Positions 53,201 through 64,000 of a stretch of DNA of 64,000 nt are shown here, piece by piece. The stretch is from Clytia hemisphaerica (lineage: Eukaryota; Cnidaria; Hydrozoa; Leptothecata; Clytiidae): NCBI GenBank assembly GCA_902728285.1, contig CACVBU010000292.1, positions 519,103-583,102 on the forward strand. Direction: 5' to 3'. Made by a program: the position numbers and the translations under genes. Within the stretch, counting starts at the first letter, position 1; the number at the start of each line of letters is the position of its first letter. The notes below the pieces were generated by a model. That model saw only the letters and a program-made list of their open reading frames with translations. It did not search any database and had not been told where the DNA came from.

Positions 53201-54127
53201 CTCATGTCTCTAATTAAATCCAGACGCGTTCATGAACTCGAGAGTAGTTATTTTATGCAAAATCTATATTATATTCTTACCATGTAATTCTTCAACAACA
53301 TCATCCCAAAAATCACCATCATCAAGGAATCCATTATAACCCTCAAATTCATTGTCTAATTGAAAAACGTCTGAAAGATCATCCACATTACCAGAATTGT
53401 CATGGCTCGACATGTAAACTGTAAAAAAAATTATTCATTACCTAAAAATCTCAAAAATAAAAGTAAACCCAACAAGACAGGAGGTTGGCAGTATCTATCC
53501 GTCGTCTATCGGCCATGTTGCAAAACTGAAAGTTATATTTCAAAACTGTTTTGAGGAAGCAAATAGGACATGTTGTTTAGCATTTTTTTATAAGAAACTC
53601 CAATTTCCGAGTCAGGAATGTAGCTGCTGAATATTTCTAGCTCATTTTCAGAAAAAAAATTTTGATCACGCTCTGGAATATATACAACCATGCACATTGA
53701 GATGGTAAAGATTTAAGTGCTTTTTTTAAAAGGAGACAGTGAAAAATATCATTTAATTTTAAAGGGCTAGAGTTTTAGCAATCAAAAGTTTCTTACAAGA
53801 AGGAGATTTGAGGCGGAAATTGAGCTCTTATTATTTTTAAAAATAAATACCTTCGAATACTTTATTCAGGTCAGATGAATCTGAAACGTAAGATATCTCA
53901 TCTGGTTCGCATGTAGTTGATGCATCTGTCATTTCAATGTCACTATTTATTTCTCCCAAAGAAGATGTGACTTCAGTTTCATCGTGACCACCTGAAACGT
54001 CTACATGTTCACTACACTCGACCTCAAAAGCTTCTTTAAAAACTTCGTCTGAAGTTGATTCATAATAAGTTTCCCTATGTCGATAAAAGTACGAGAGAGA
54101 TAGACCTGTCACCTTATCCGACGCCAT
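50273..54127 (-). CDS. CACTA/EnSpm-type transposase, three exons
   Basis: Exons on the minus strand: 54,127-53,851, 53,418-53,281 and 52,560-50,273; GT-AG junctions, phases fit, 900 residues. The first two exons are acidic and start MASDKVTGLSLSYFY. Exon 3 carries a zinc-ribbon-like Cys set (Cys233, 236, 247, 252), then the transposase core: Asp329 in FMWNTDGVPLFKS, Asp413 in LLCGTFDMPAKAS followed by a CPKC knuckle (432-435), and GIDYMHAVLLGVTKLL (Asp509). MTINIHSLVHLPQTVLELGP near residue 670 and LFSFEDKNG match the tnp2/DUF4218 type C-terminal part. The three Asp are my candidates for the catalytic acids. A longer open frame to 52,645 exists, but the TTAAATACAG acceptor at 52,561 joins better. 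Role: cut-and-paste of the element. Confidence 0.82.
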
Positions 54128-54385
54128 TGTGAAACTAAAATTTGGCGGGAAAATTGCCTGATAATTGTTTGATGAATATTAAATATGGCGGTAAAGTTGC
54201 CTGGTCGTTATTGACAATCGAATGTTTCACGTTCGATCGAGAATGGAATGTTTCGCGTTCGAAAATCAAGATCAAAATTTAAAGGGGAGGAGCGGCCATT
54301 TTCGATTTTTTGATAAAGTGGGAAGTTACGAGGTGATTTTGTTAAGAATAGTTAACTTTTATTAAACTAATCAAATTTAATCAAA
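54128..54385. promoter_or_regulatory. Shared divergent promoter of transposase and BEN gene
   Basis: The 258 bp separate the two start codons. They hold TTTGGCGGGAAA at 54,141, which fits the E2F consensus, and a similar ATGGCGGTAAA copy at about 54,185. Two direct copies of GAATGTTTC(A/G)CGTTCGA lie at 54,220 and 54,246. No TATA box is evident. The sites suggest joint control of both genes, perhaps tied to S phase; that is inference. Confidence 0.6.
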
Positions 54386-57300
54386 ATGGCAAGCCGTGTA
54401 CAGAGAGACAGAAAACCTTCGTCAAAATTACAACCAGAAAAAGGTAAGATTAATTTTCATGCTTAATCCCGGAAGTAACGCAATGAACGATGTTATTTTT
54501 TTTATAAGCACAAAGGTATTAGGCTCGGGGTACTTTGCTTAACATTTTCCAGAAGTGACGCAATGAACAAGTTTTTTATAAGCATAAAAGAAGGGCTTTG
54601 TGTAAATGAATCGCTATTACTTGTAAGTTTTTGAGAGAGAAATTAATCCTTTTTTGTTACCGACAGATGATGGCCCACTCTTGGAAATCCGATTCACTGA
54701 GGAGGAGAGTAATGGTAAGCGAATGAAACTGACGCAGTCATTCGCGGTGCTGAAACCCAAAGATATTGATACGGGGAAAGAGAAAAGTATCCAAGAATTG
54801 GAGGAGTTGAAAAAGTATGCTTTCTTCTACACCCACCATAAGGCATACTATCCCGCAGTCTTGTTGGAAATAAAACGACAAAAAAGAAGGTCGACAACAA
54901 TAGAAGGTTTGTAATTATTTATTTTCGTATTTATAGGTATCATAATTCTTTCTGAATAGAATTCTTTCTGAATAGAAAACTTGTTAAAGAAAAGGGATTC
55001 ATCGATACTCGAAACCATCTTCGTTTAAGTACACTGTAGTCTTTGTTTGGAACAAACTTTAGACGACTGGCCTTTGAAACCAAAGCATTTAAGGTTAAAC
55101 ATCTTCAAATAATATATCATCTGTCCAGTGATAACACATTATAAACACACCAATAACCTGTCATTTAGGAGGTTTGACCAAAAATCATATTTGTTGACCT
55201 GAAAAAGAGAAAAAATCGATGATATATTTACTACTGTTCAGTTCCTTTTGGAAATATGCTTCTAGTGTTGAACAGCACGAATACAGGCTGGGAAATTGTT
55301 TAAGAGGCGAAGTGTCCACATACTAGGAGACAAACTTTCCTGAACCTATAAATTTTCTGAGTCTTTATATTTCAAAAATGAAAATATTGCAATATTGCTT
55401 CACCTTGTTTGTTATAGAAGATGTAGATGAGCTTCAAGACGAAAACCAAGGTGACAACGATTCTGAAGATCATGGTTAGCAAATTCCATTTTATCTGAGG
55501 AGAAAAATTCGATCATTATTATATTGTTATACCTCTTTAGTATATCGATATTTCAAGAGGGAATAAAATTTTGCTTATTCCAATAGTTAGAAATATTTAT
55601 ATCACTCATGAAATACTATTTTATAAGCATATATTATGAAGGCTCACATTTACTAAATCTTGTTGCTTTTCTGATAATGGAAAAGAACTAATATCGTCAG
55701 AACTAAATAAAATGCATAATTATTCTTTTCAGAAAAGACAAAGCCACGAACAAAGAAGCAAAAATTCGAGAAAGGTAAAGAAGATACACTGCAAATAATT
55801 TTTCAAGCTTTATGTAAGCAAGAAATTTGGGCGGATTTGGCCAGAATTTGCCAAATTAAACTTTTTGAAAATATATTTCTGGTGGTTTTGCATTTTTTAT
55901 GCTGTTTTTACGCCATTTTAAGGATAATTTTTTCAGCAAATGCCAAATTAAATTCCCGCCAAATTTACTTTAAATTCCCGCCAAAATTTCTTCAATTAAG
56001 GTAGTGGTCATAAATCCATAACTTGCAAAACGAACTTGAGTTGTCTCAAAAACATGTTTTTGACTATTAGTAGGGGGAAATTTGTAAAATCGCTCGATTT
56101 TTTTAGTCAAAGCACTTGTTATACATTTTTGGAAAGCTAAGGGGTAGGGGAATCAAAATAACTTGGGTGCCAATTTTCTTTCGGACACTTTGGTGTGGTT
56201 TTCGGACAAATACGACGGTCTCAGGCAAAAATCATAGGGTGAAAAATTAATGAAAATTTTAGCTTGAGAAAACAGAGACCTGTTGTATATTTTTGGAAAG
56301 CTCTCAAAAAATTAAGATTAGTGATATATTGCGAGTATAGGTGATTTCTTTACCTAACTCGAGATATTGAGCTTCCAAAAGCGCAAAAACTGGACAAAAC
56401 AGCTGTTTCTGGCTTAAAAACACTGTTTTTAAGGATTAATATCTCGAGTTAGGTAAAGAAATCACCTATACTCGCAATATATCACTAATCTTAATTTTTT
56501 GAGAGCTTTCCAAAAATATACAACAGGTCTTCGTTTTCTCAAGCTGAAATTTCATTAATTTTTCACCCTATGATTTTTGCCTGAGACCGTCGTATTTGTC
56601 CGAAAATCACACCAAAGTGTCCGAAAAAAAATTGGCATCCAAGTTATTTTGATTCCCCTACCCTTAGCTTTCCAAAAATGTATAACAAGTGCTTTGACTA
56701 AAAAAGTCGAGCGACCTCAAAAAAACGAACAAATTTCCCCCTACTATATTTCTCAGCACCCATGCTTTTCTTTATTTAAAACATTTATATCATTGTACCT
56801 GTATTTTTCAGCAGACCAAACAACCGAAGAACCAAAGAGTGCGTCTAGCAACCAAGGTAAGTCTGATACGATACCTATTTAAGAAAGTTTTAATTAAAAA
56901 TATATTTAAATGTTTTCTATGATACTTCCAATTTTACAGTTTGAATGAAACAGGGGGTTATAACAATTATCAAATTTTCTTCAGAACCCAAGAAAAACAA
57001 TGCAAAGAAAAAGAAGACAAATGATGAGACAGAGGCAAAAAAAAACAAGGAACAGAGAGGTGAAAACCGTTATCCAAGATTTACCTTAAGGGAAAATTTT
57101 AATGCAAGACTAAATTAATTTGAATATATAAGTTTTGCAAAAAGGGCAATTTTGGCATTAATTAATTAGAGTAATTAGAGTTTTCAGTAATAGGAACTGT
57201 GTCGACTCTGGTCTAATGAAGACTAATTGTTGCTATATTTTATTTTAGACAGGGAAAACAATATGAAAAAGGCTAAAGCAAAGACAACATCCGTTCTGGG

Positions 57301-60300
57301 CCAGGAAATTTTGAATAAAACAGGTATGCATTAAGCTCAGATGGTCAATTAGGTGTCTAATATGAATATTGGCATTCTAAATAGGATGTTAACACAATTA
57401 ATCCATTCCAGCAGTCAATGTGACTGTAACAAAAATAGAGGCTGGACATTAACATTAAGTGCATTACTTTTTATATTTTATTGTATTTATTCTTAGATGC
57501 ATTGAAAGACCTAGGTGTGTCCGATGAAATACTGGACCAATTTGTTGATGCCGACATGTTGAATTACAACATCTCCAGAATGGATGAAAGTGAAGGTAAA
57601 AAGTTAACCGAATCATTAAAGGCATAGAGGATAAATCAGAAAAACATGACATGAAACTTCAGGCACAAACTTAAGCGTAATTTAGCAGTAACAAATTGTG
57701 ATGTGTATTTTTTTTACAGATTTTGAAATTGAAGAATGCTCAAAAACGAAACATGTAGAAGACCCACCACTTTTCCAGCAACAAAGTGAGAATAATGAAA
57801 ACCGACCTGCACAAATTAATCTGCCCTTGCCTGCTATCTCAAAAGGTAAGTAAATTTCATAAAGGTCTTATTTGTTATTTTGTCAAACAGAATGGAAATA
57901 TCAGTCTTCAATACTGTAAGGCACTGTAATAAGCAAACTATTGGTAAAAAAAAGAAGATCATAAAATGAAGATCTTTCTGCTTTTAATAAAAACATGACA
58001 TGAAACTTCAGGCACAAACTTAAACGTAATTTAGCAGTAACAAATTGTGATGTGTATTTTTTTTTACAGATTTTGAAATTGGAGAATGCTCAAAGACAAA
58101 ACACATAGAAAACCCACCACTTTTCCAGCAACAAATTGAGAACAAAAATGAAAACCAACCTGCACAAATTAATCTGCCCTCGCCCATTATCCCAAAAGGT
58201 AAGTAAATTTCATAAAGGTCTTATTTGTTATCTTGTCAAACAGAATGGAAATATCAGTATTCAATACTGTAAGGCACTGTAATAAGCCATCTAGGAAAGA
58301 CAAATTTTAGCAAAATAACTTTATGAACTATTACAACTGTTTTTTTTCTCCATAGAAAAGAAATCTCCAGTTTATCACAACATGACCTCCACTAAAGGTA
58401 TGTATCTTAAAAGTAAGCTAACATCAAAAAAGTTTGTACTTTAGGCGTAGAAACTTTCGCGAGCAGAAACTTTCGCGATTTTCGCGAATTTTGGCCCTTT
58501 TCGCGAAAGTAAATGTCTTTAAAAATTCTAGGAAGGGCCATTCGCGAAAGTTTATGCTCGCGAAAAATTCTTAACAAAATAGAAAATCTGTAAAACTTCA
58601 AATTTTGAATAAAATGTAACTTTTATGGCTATTTTTAGCCTGTTAAAAGACTAATAAGTCAAAGGACAAATGTTTCAAGCCAATCTAAGAAGTATTAGTC
58701 CCTCTAAGCCATTTTTTCATATGAAAATTCTCAATTTTACGTCTTGATTCGCGAAAGTTTATGCTCGCGAAAAATATTTTTCCGTTAAATTCGCGAAAGT
58801 AAATGTCGTGAATTTCGCGATTTTTCGTCCTCGCGAAAGTTTCTGCTCGCGAAAGTTTGTACGCCTAAAGTAGTAAATTTGCTTCAAATCAAATATCTGA
58901 GAATTAGGTACCAACGCCCACCGTCACAGGCCAAATTTTACTAACATACATACCCTGAAATAGAGCATGCCAGACACCAAAGGTGGTGTGATATTTTTGT
59001 CAACTAATTTGACTTTATTTTGCAAAAGTAATCCTATGCCAACTAAGAAATCCAATTTAAAATGTACCATGTTGTCTTCTTAACATTTCATAGACAAAGA
59101 ATGTTCCAACTGTTCGAGATTGAAACGAGAGCTCGAAGATGCAAAAAGGCAGATACAAATCAGAGGTAAGGTTGTCCAATAAGTTTTTTATCAATGCACA
59201 ACCTTTCAAATTGAGTCAATTGTAATATTAAAGGCAGTTAGTTACAGGCGAAGTTGGTTTCCAATTACAAATTAAAATTTACTTACTAGATCAACAACTG
59301 CATCAAATTAAATCGATATTTGTGCCCGACATAATTTCAACACTGGAGTCAATAAACCATGTTGGTCCCAACCACAACAATACGGTAAGAAACTAGAAAA
59401 TAGAAGAAATGTATCTATAATTTTGGACACTATTCTTTTTTTTCCTAGGGATTTTCCAGGTTTAAAAAAGTTTTTAAAAAGCCAAATTTTTTATCGACGT
59501 ATACAATTTTTTAATCAAACAAATAAGGTCTCTATAAAATACTTTTCTAGGTGATAAGCAGTGACAGTCTTAGTAAATCATCCAAGGTGCAAGATGTATT
59601 ACCCAATGTCACATTGGTAAGAAGATTTATCATTGCATTGAGATAGTTGATTTGAAAGCTGAGAGTGATAGTCAAAAGCAGGGGACCGTCCACATAGTTT
59701 GTCCACATAGGAAATGCCAGGACATACTTAGGTTAACTTCCATAATGTACCTTACTAGATTTTTGACAGATTTGAAAAAAGAAGGATTTAAACTTAAAAA
59801 ATATTCTTCACATATTGCCTAGGTCCCTGGAGATGTTAACTATTTTGCTCAATGACTTCTATAGCTTTGGACACCATATTAATATATTCAAAAAAGCTAT
59901 TCTTAAAACCAACTTTCAGGAATGTGGAAATGTTACACCAAGTGGATCTAAGCCAAAGAACACTCAACTGACCCAGTTGGTCAATAAATTTACACCTTCG
60001 ACAGTTAAGGTGATCTATTTGTACATTTATCATATGCATCATTACAAATGGGATTCCAGGAAAAAACAAGCAATGCTGATACCATAAGACTGAGTTAAAT
60101 TTTGTAGATCAAAAAATTAATTTAGCAATTTTTAATTTTATTTCTTCCATTTTAGAATGGCCCATTATTCAAAGAGCCCTCTGCGTCAGTTTTGACAAGT
60201 GGACAAAGTGAGGTAATAAGGAAATATTAAATTTAGCTTTGAAATTAGCCACTGTTAACCAAATTGCCAAGTTTTGACCTGCTAAATTTAATTTTCGTCA

Positions 60301-62896
60301 TCCGCAAAATTTAAATTGCTCCCATTTACTCCCCCAAAAGGGGATTTTATCTGGCCCTAAAACAGGTTTTTACTCTTTTAATGGCTTTTTTGGACAAAAA
60401 TATCTATCCTTCATCCACCAAATTAAATTCCCACCAAAATTTCTTCTTTTTAGGTAAACGAGCATGCACCCTATGCCAAAATTTCCAAAAATAGCACATC
60501 ACAAATTTAATTTTTGTGCATGCAAAATGAGCACACTCTTGTACCCTTTCCTTTGCATAAATGATAGCACTTTAAACAATGCGAAAGAGAAGATTACTGA
60601 GTAAACAAATGGAGCTCACACAGTCAATAATGGATACAGGCCTTAACCAATAAAAATTGAATTATTTGACATTTTCTATATCAGCAGACGTCAACACCAC
60701 CCTCAAAAGAGTTCTTCACCGTTGGAAATAATGTTATGAAACAATTGCATCCACGGACACCGCATATTTTGTTAACTGATGATGATATTTTGAAGTTGAG
60801 GATTGCGTCCAAAAACTTGAAGGAATGGAGACCTTTCGTCAATGAGCTTTTGTCAATGAAATTCACGAAAGAAGAGTTGGCCATGTAAGGTTACTTTTCT
60901 TTATTTCCAAAGACATTATCATTTTAGCCTGTTTGGTAATTTTAATCAATTGTTCTAGCTTTAGAAAAATGTGGGTTAGTCGATCAGGATATTTAAAAAA
61001 ATTATCTGAAAATGTAGAAGTTTTGAAGCAATACTTTCCATCTTTAAAACAATAATGGCAATTAGTGAGGGCTGATCAGTACAGCTGAAAAAAACTAGTC
61101 ATTATTGTATTTGTTACCCGTTTCCTTCAGCTTTGATTGATTTTTTAGCGTTTTAACGCAAAAAAATAGCGAAAGCAAAAAGAGATCAAAAATTGTTATA
61201 ATTTGATGTCAGAAATAAAAAATGAGAGAAATTATGTCAACACAATGTCCATTTTCCTTTGAAAAAATGACGACACAATGAAGTTTTCTAACAACAAGTA
61301 ACTTTGGGCAGTGTAGGCCTGTCGTCAGGCGTAGCTATCACAAATAAGTTGTGTTCGTGTCGTCCGACCGACTAACTTTCTATCTATCAGTCGGAAAGTC
61401 GGAAATATATCGGATTTTTTTGCAACAGTGATATGCAAAAAATCATAATGCAGCTAGTGCGCTTGATAATTCTTGCCGCGCGAACAAACCTATATTCAGG
61501 GCGCATTTTTTCGATGATTCCAGTGCTGACCGACTTCCTAAGTTCAGAGCGCACTTTTCCAACGATTTTAGTGCCGACGGACTCACTTTTTGGGGCTGGA
61601 AATGACGCGAACACAACTTATATGCGATTGACGCCTCATGTGAAAAGAACCATTTGTATTGCGTAAAAAGCCCTGTAGCCCACTTTGAAAAAGTAACCAG
61701 TTAACAATATTGATGAGTGACCTTTGAGCTATTTCCATTTTGATATGTAAAATTCAATTCAATATTATTTTTTCAATTTTGGAAAACACAGCGTCAGTAT
61801 AAGGCACGTGGAACAATATTTAAAATGTCACCTTCAGATCGTCATAATTCTAACAAAGAATTCTCAAAAATAATCCTGAAATCCAGCTATTTCTTGATTG
61901 TTTTTACCCTTCTTTATTTTTCAGACTGAATAGAACAGATTTAAATTTAATCGCGTGCCAGGCTTCCTCACATTCTTTTAAAAACAAGACTAAATGTCAG
62001 ATGAGGATTTTCCTACCCAGCAGATTTTTTTTCCATCGGTTGCCTAACCGGCCCACCCACTTTCTCCAAGTTAAATGATGGGAACGAAACAATTTATACG
62101 AACTACCTAAGAAAATTAGATTTGTTTATGTTCTGCCATTTTGAGCACACAACTACATTGTAGACTTTTAACATTTAACATTGCAACCTCATTTCAGGTC
62201 TTCAGCTGAAGGAAAAGAAAACAGAAAGACAAAGACCTCAAAACCAGCTTTGAACCCCTTCATCATCAAAGAATTGATAGGTATGAATTAAATTTGTTGG
62301 CCTGTTGTAGGTGTCACCAGCTACTTGTAATGTGTTAATGCACACATGTGTTAGTTTTGACCTTTCCACCTAACACTCATTGCCCACTGTATGTTTATAT
62401 GAGACTTGCGAAATTAATAAAATCTTATCATCAAATGGACTTACCTGGGTTGAACTTTCAAAATTTCTTTCATCTTAGCCTATACAACAACAAAGTGGCC
62501 ATATAAAAAGGCTGAAGGTGACAAACCAGCGGAGGGATGCTCGGAATCATTATGCAAGCGGACAATAAATAACAAATGTGGATCTGCCAGAAGTAAGTTT
62601 ACTTTCAGTCACGTTTGATCACTTTGATATTCACAGATTTCTACATATGTATGAGCCTGTCTAGCAGAAGCTGAAAAGAACACCATGTTGTGTTCATTTT
62701 GTTTTGATTTGGATGTTCCATTTCGACTATTTTGCAGAATGATTTTCACTTCTCAAAGTTGACACATTCCTGAGCCGTTCTAGTCTTGACGGCTATTTTC
62801 CCGAACATTACCGCCCGCGCGGCGATTCATTTCTTTTAGCACTAACAGCGGGCTTTTTGAAATTTAGAACTACCCAAGCAGAAGAACGACGCGTAA
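54386..62896 (+). CDS. 20-exon BEN-domain protein
   Basis: Exons: 54386-54443, 54667-54906, 55418-55474, 55733-55774, 56812-56856, 56985-57059, 57249-57323, 57497-57595, 57720-57845, 58070-58198, 58356-58397, 59094-59165, 59248-59384, 59551-59616, 59920-60009, 60156-60212, 60685-60884, 62198-62280, 62479-62592, 62868-62896. All are GT-AG and the sum is exactly 612 codons. It starts MASRVQRDRKPSSKLQPEKD. Exons 4-7 are Lys-rich (TKPRTKKQKFEK), exon 12 has CSNCSRLKRELEDAKRQIQI, a short coiled coil. The C-terminal part, about residues 485-605, reads LKEWRPFVNELLSMKFTKEE, LAMSSAEG, KPALNPFIIKELI and TINNKCGSAR, the pattern of a BEN domain, which binds DNA. It is divergent from the transposase and within the same terminal repeats. 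Likely nuclear DNA-binding partner of the element; a host gene caught inside is the alternative. Confidence 0.85.
56080..56745. mobile_element. Foldback element in an intron of the BEN gene
   Basis: Two arms of more than 300 bp (AGTAGGGGGAAATTTG, AATCAAAATAACTTGG, CCTAACTCGAGATATT on the left, all inverted on the right) around a short centre near 56,410. The motif GAAAGCTCTC and CTAACTCGAGATAT also occur in the foldback at 12,452, so the two belong to one style of element. No ORF of its own. Confidence 0.8.
57642..58290 (+). repeat. Tandem duplication of an exon and its introns
   Basis: A block starting AAAACATGACATGAAACTTC is present at about 57,642 and 57,990, and continues through exon 9/10 and the intron text AAATTTCATAAAGGTCTTAT. 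The offset is 350 bp. Both exon copies keep splice sites and frame; the second has one additional codon. Confidence 0.9.
58437..58872. mobile_element. CGCGAAAG-family MITE, copy 2
   Basis: A 436-bp copy of the element at 8253-8688, same ends and same length, with few differences. It lies in the intron between exons 11 and 12 of the BEN gene. Confidence 0.8.
60885..62197. other. Intron 17 of the BEN gene
   Basis: The largest intron. I see no inserted element with clear ends. Between about 61,330 and 61,620 an inverted pair with GTGTTCGTGTCGTC against GACGCGAACACAACTT suggests a small old MITE. Confidence 0.45.
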
Positions 62897-63179
62897 TCAC
62901 GGACTGGAACCGACGAACGGGGCGCGGAAAGAAATATTTTAAATGACGACTGGATGGCAGGAATTCCTGGATGGATGGCTATAGATAACTATAACTATGT
63001 TCACTTTTTTTTGCTTTTTTATACATTCAAATTGTTTTTATTTTCGGTAAAAAATCGTTCAGTGTGATACAAACCAATTTGTTTTTTTACTTCGTTGATC
63101 TCCAATGCTAGCTTAGTCTTCCTGTCATACTACTTGGTCATACTATGTGTGCTTTCATTCAAACTTGGCGGAAGACATC

Positions 63180-63560
63180 AAGTATGATTTTTTTCAAATG
63201 ATGCATACTTAATTTAAGTATGCATTAAAAATCAGGCATACTACAAGCATGCAAGATCAAGTATGCAAACGGAAGAAATTTTGCATACTACAAGTATGAA
63301 TTTTCTCAAATGCATACTTAATTTAAGTATGCATTAAAAATCAGGCATACTACAAGCATGCAATGTCAAGTATGCAAACGGAAATTTTTTTGCATACTAC
63401 AAGTATGAATTTTCTCAAATGCATACTTAATTTAAGTATGCATTAACATGAAGTTTGAGTATGCATTCCAAGTATGACAAATTTTAGTCTGCTTTCGCAA
63501 GTCTGCATTTGAAAAAAATCATACCTAATTTCTCATACTAAATGAATACTTGAATCATAC
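63180..63560. repeat. Right subterminal repeat array
   Basis: About two and a half copies of a 105-110-bp unit (CATACTTAATTTAAGTATGC, ATTAAAAATCAGGCATACTA, CAAGCATGCAA, TCAAGTATGCAAACGGAA). GTATGC and GCATAC cores are shared with the left array, although the units differ. Confidence 0.85.
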
Positions 63561-63592
63561 TTGAGCATACTTCAGTTATTTCCTTAAGGGAT

Positions 63593-64000
63593 GATTTCAC
63601 TGGTAGGACCAAGACTAGGTCTGGTCCAAAACAATATAAAGACAAGTAATGATATTAATATAATGTACATATAAGATGTACAAAAAACGGAAATAGCACA
63701 CACCGTGGCGCCAAACCGGGTTCTAGGCCGACTTTCAACAATTTTTCTGTAGAGTGTCTGAGACACCTTTAGGCTAATTTTTTTATGAAAAACAACTAAA
63801 ACGTTGCAAAAAAGCAGAAAAGTATGTGGGAAACAATTAAATATAGTAGAAATAAAAGTATTTTTATGGTTTTGTGTACTAGTAATTATAATATATACGT
63901 ATATCTTGCCAAAAGCAATTATATATGATTTGAGGTTAGCGGGCTCAAAATCGTGTGTCAACTAGCCGTATTGTATAAGGGTTGCAAAGCGATCCAGACT
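63593..64000. other. Right flank of the CACTA-like element
   Basis: It starts GATTTCACTGGTAGGACCAA and contains the hairpin GGACCAAGACTAGGTCTGGTCC. The 125-codon minus-strand frame across it ends inside the terminal repeat and has no recognisable domain. Confidence 0.4.

Larger units (their letters stand above)
47471..63592. mobile_element. CACTA/EnSpm-like DNA transposon with a BEN-domain gene
   Basis: The 16.1-kb unit begins ATCCCTTAAGAAAAT and ends with the inverse ATTTCCTTAAGGGAT. GAT lies directly outside both ends, a candidate 3-bp target duplication as in the CACTA superfamily. Subterminal arrays with many GTATGC/GCATAC cores lie at both ends (47,481-47,960 and 63,180-63,560). Inside are a tnp2-type transposase on the minus strand and a divergent 20-exon BEN-domain gene on the plus strand. 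The ends do not start with CACTA and the terminal match is short, so the exact limits are not certain. Confidence 0.7.

Noticed and set aside
63584-63961. 125-codon minus-strand frame
   Set aside because: It runs from unique AT-rich DNA into the terminal repeat of the CACTA-like element and has no recognisable domain.

Overview
This is an AT-rich invertebrate metazoan window. GT-AG introns, very small exons, tRNA-derived SINEs, three animal-type non-LTR retrotransposons and many miniature inverted-repeat elements all point that way. The species cannot be named from the sequence; there is no bacterial, CRISPR or rRNA content. Gene models below were built by eye from splice sites and phase continuity.

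Region 1 (about 1.2-13.2 kb, + strand): a multi-exon gene whose product would carry a short N-terminus, ten tandem copies of a 17-residue unit each encoded by its own 51-nt exon, two C2H2 zinc fingers, an acidic linker, a tyrosine-recombinase domain that keeps the catalytic Arg and Tyr, and a C-terminal Myb/SANT-like segment. All 18 introns before the recombinase exon and after it agree in phase. This copy has an apparent one-base frameshift near 10,585 and a foldback element inserted in the SANT exon. Coding-like exons at 13,034, 24,989 and 33,321 could continue the gene.

Region 2 (13.2-28.8 kb): repeat-rich DNA. It holds a 3.3-kb satellite with a higher-order unit that flips orientation near 19.79 kb, nested long inverted-repeat elements, two tRNA-like SINE heads and several MITEs (TTAA-, TA- and other flanked).

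Region 3 (28.8-32.1 kb): an intact-looking RTE-type LINE on the minus strand with an 11-bp target-site duplication and a stop codon that merges into its GAT-repeat tail. Region 4 (32.1-38 kb): MITEs and minisatellites. Region 5 (38-47.4 kb): two LINEs on the minus strand, head to tail: a decayed Jockey-type element and a CR1/L2-type element whose second ORF starts with a PHD finger.

Region 6 (47,471-63,592): the most striking unit, read here as a 16-kb CACTA/EnSpm-like DNA transposon. It has ATCCCTTAAG terminal inverted repeats, a candidate GAT 3-bp duplication, GTATGC-rich subterminal arrays at both ends, a three-exon tnp2-type transposase (900 residues, minus strand) and, divergently transcribed from a shared 258-bp promoter, a 20-exon gene (611 residues) ending in a BEN DNA-binding domain. 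The BEN protein may be the accessory DNA-binding factor of the element; that is inference.
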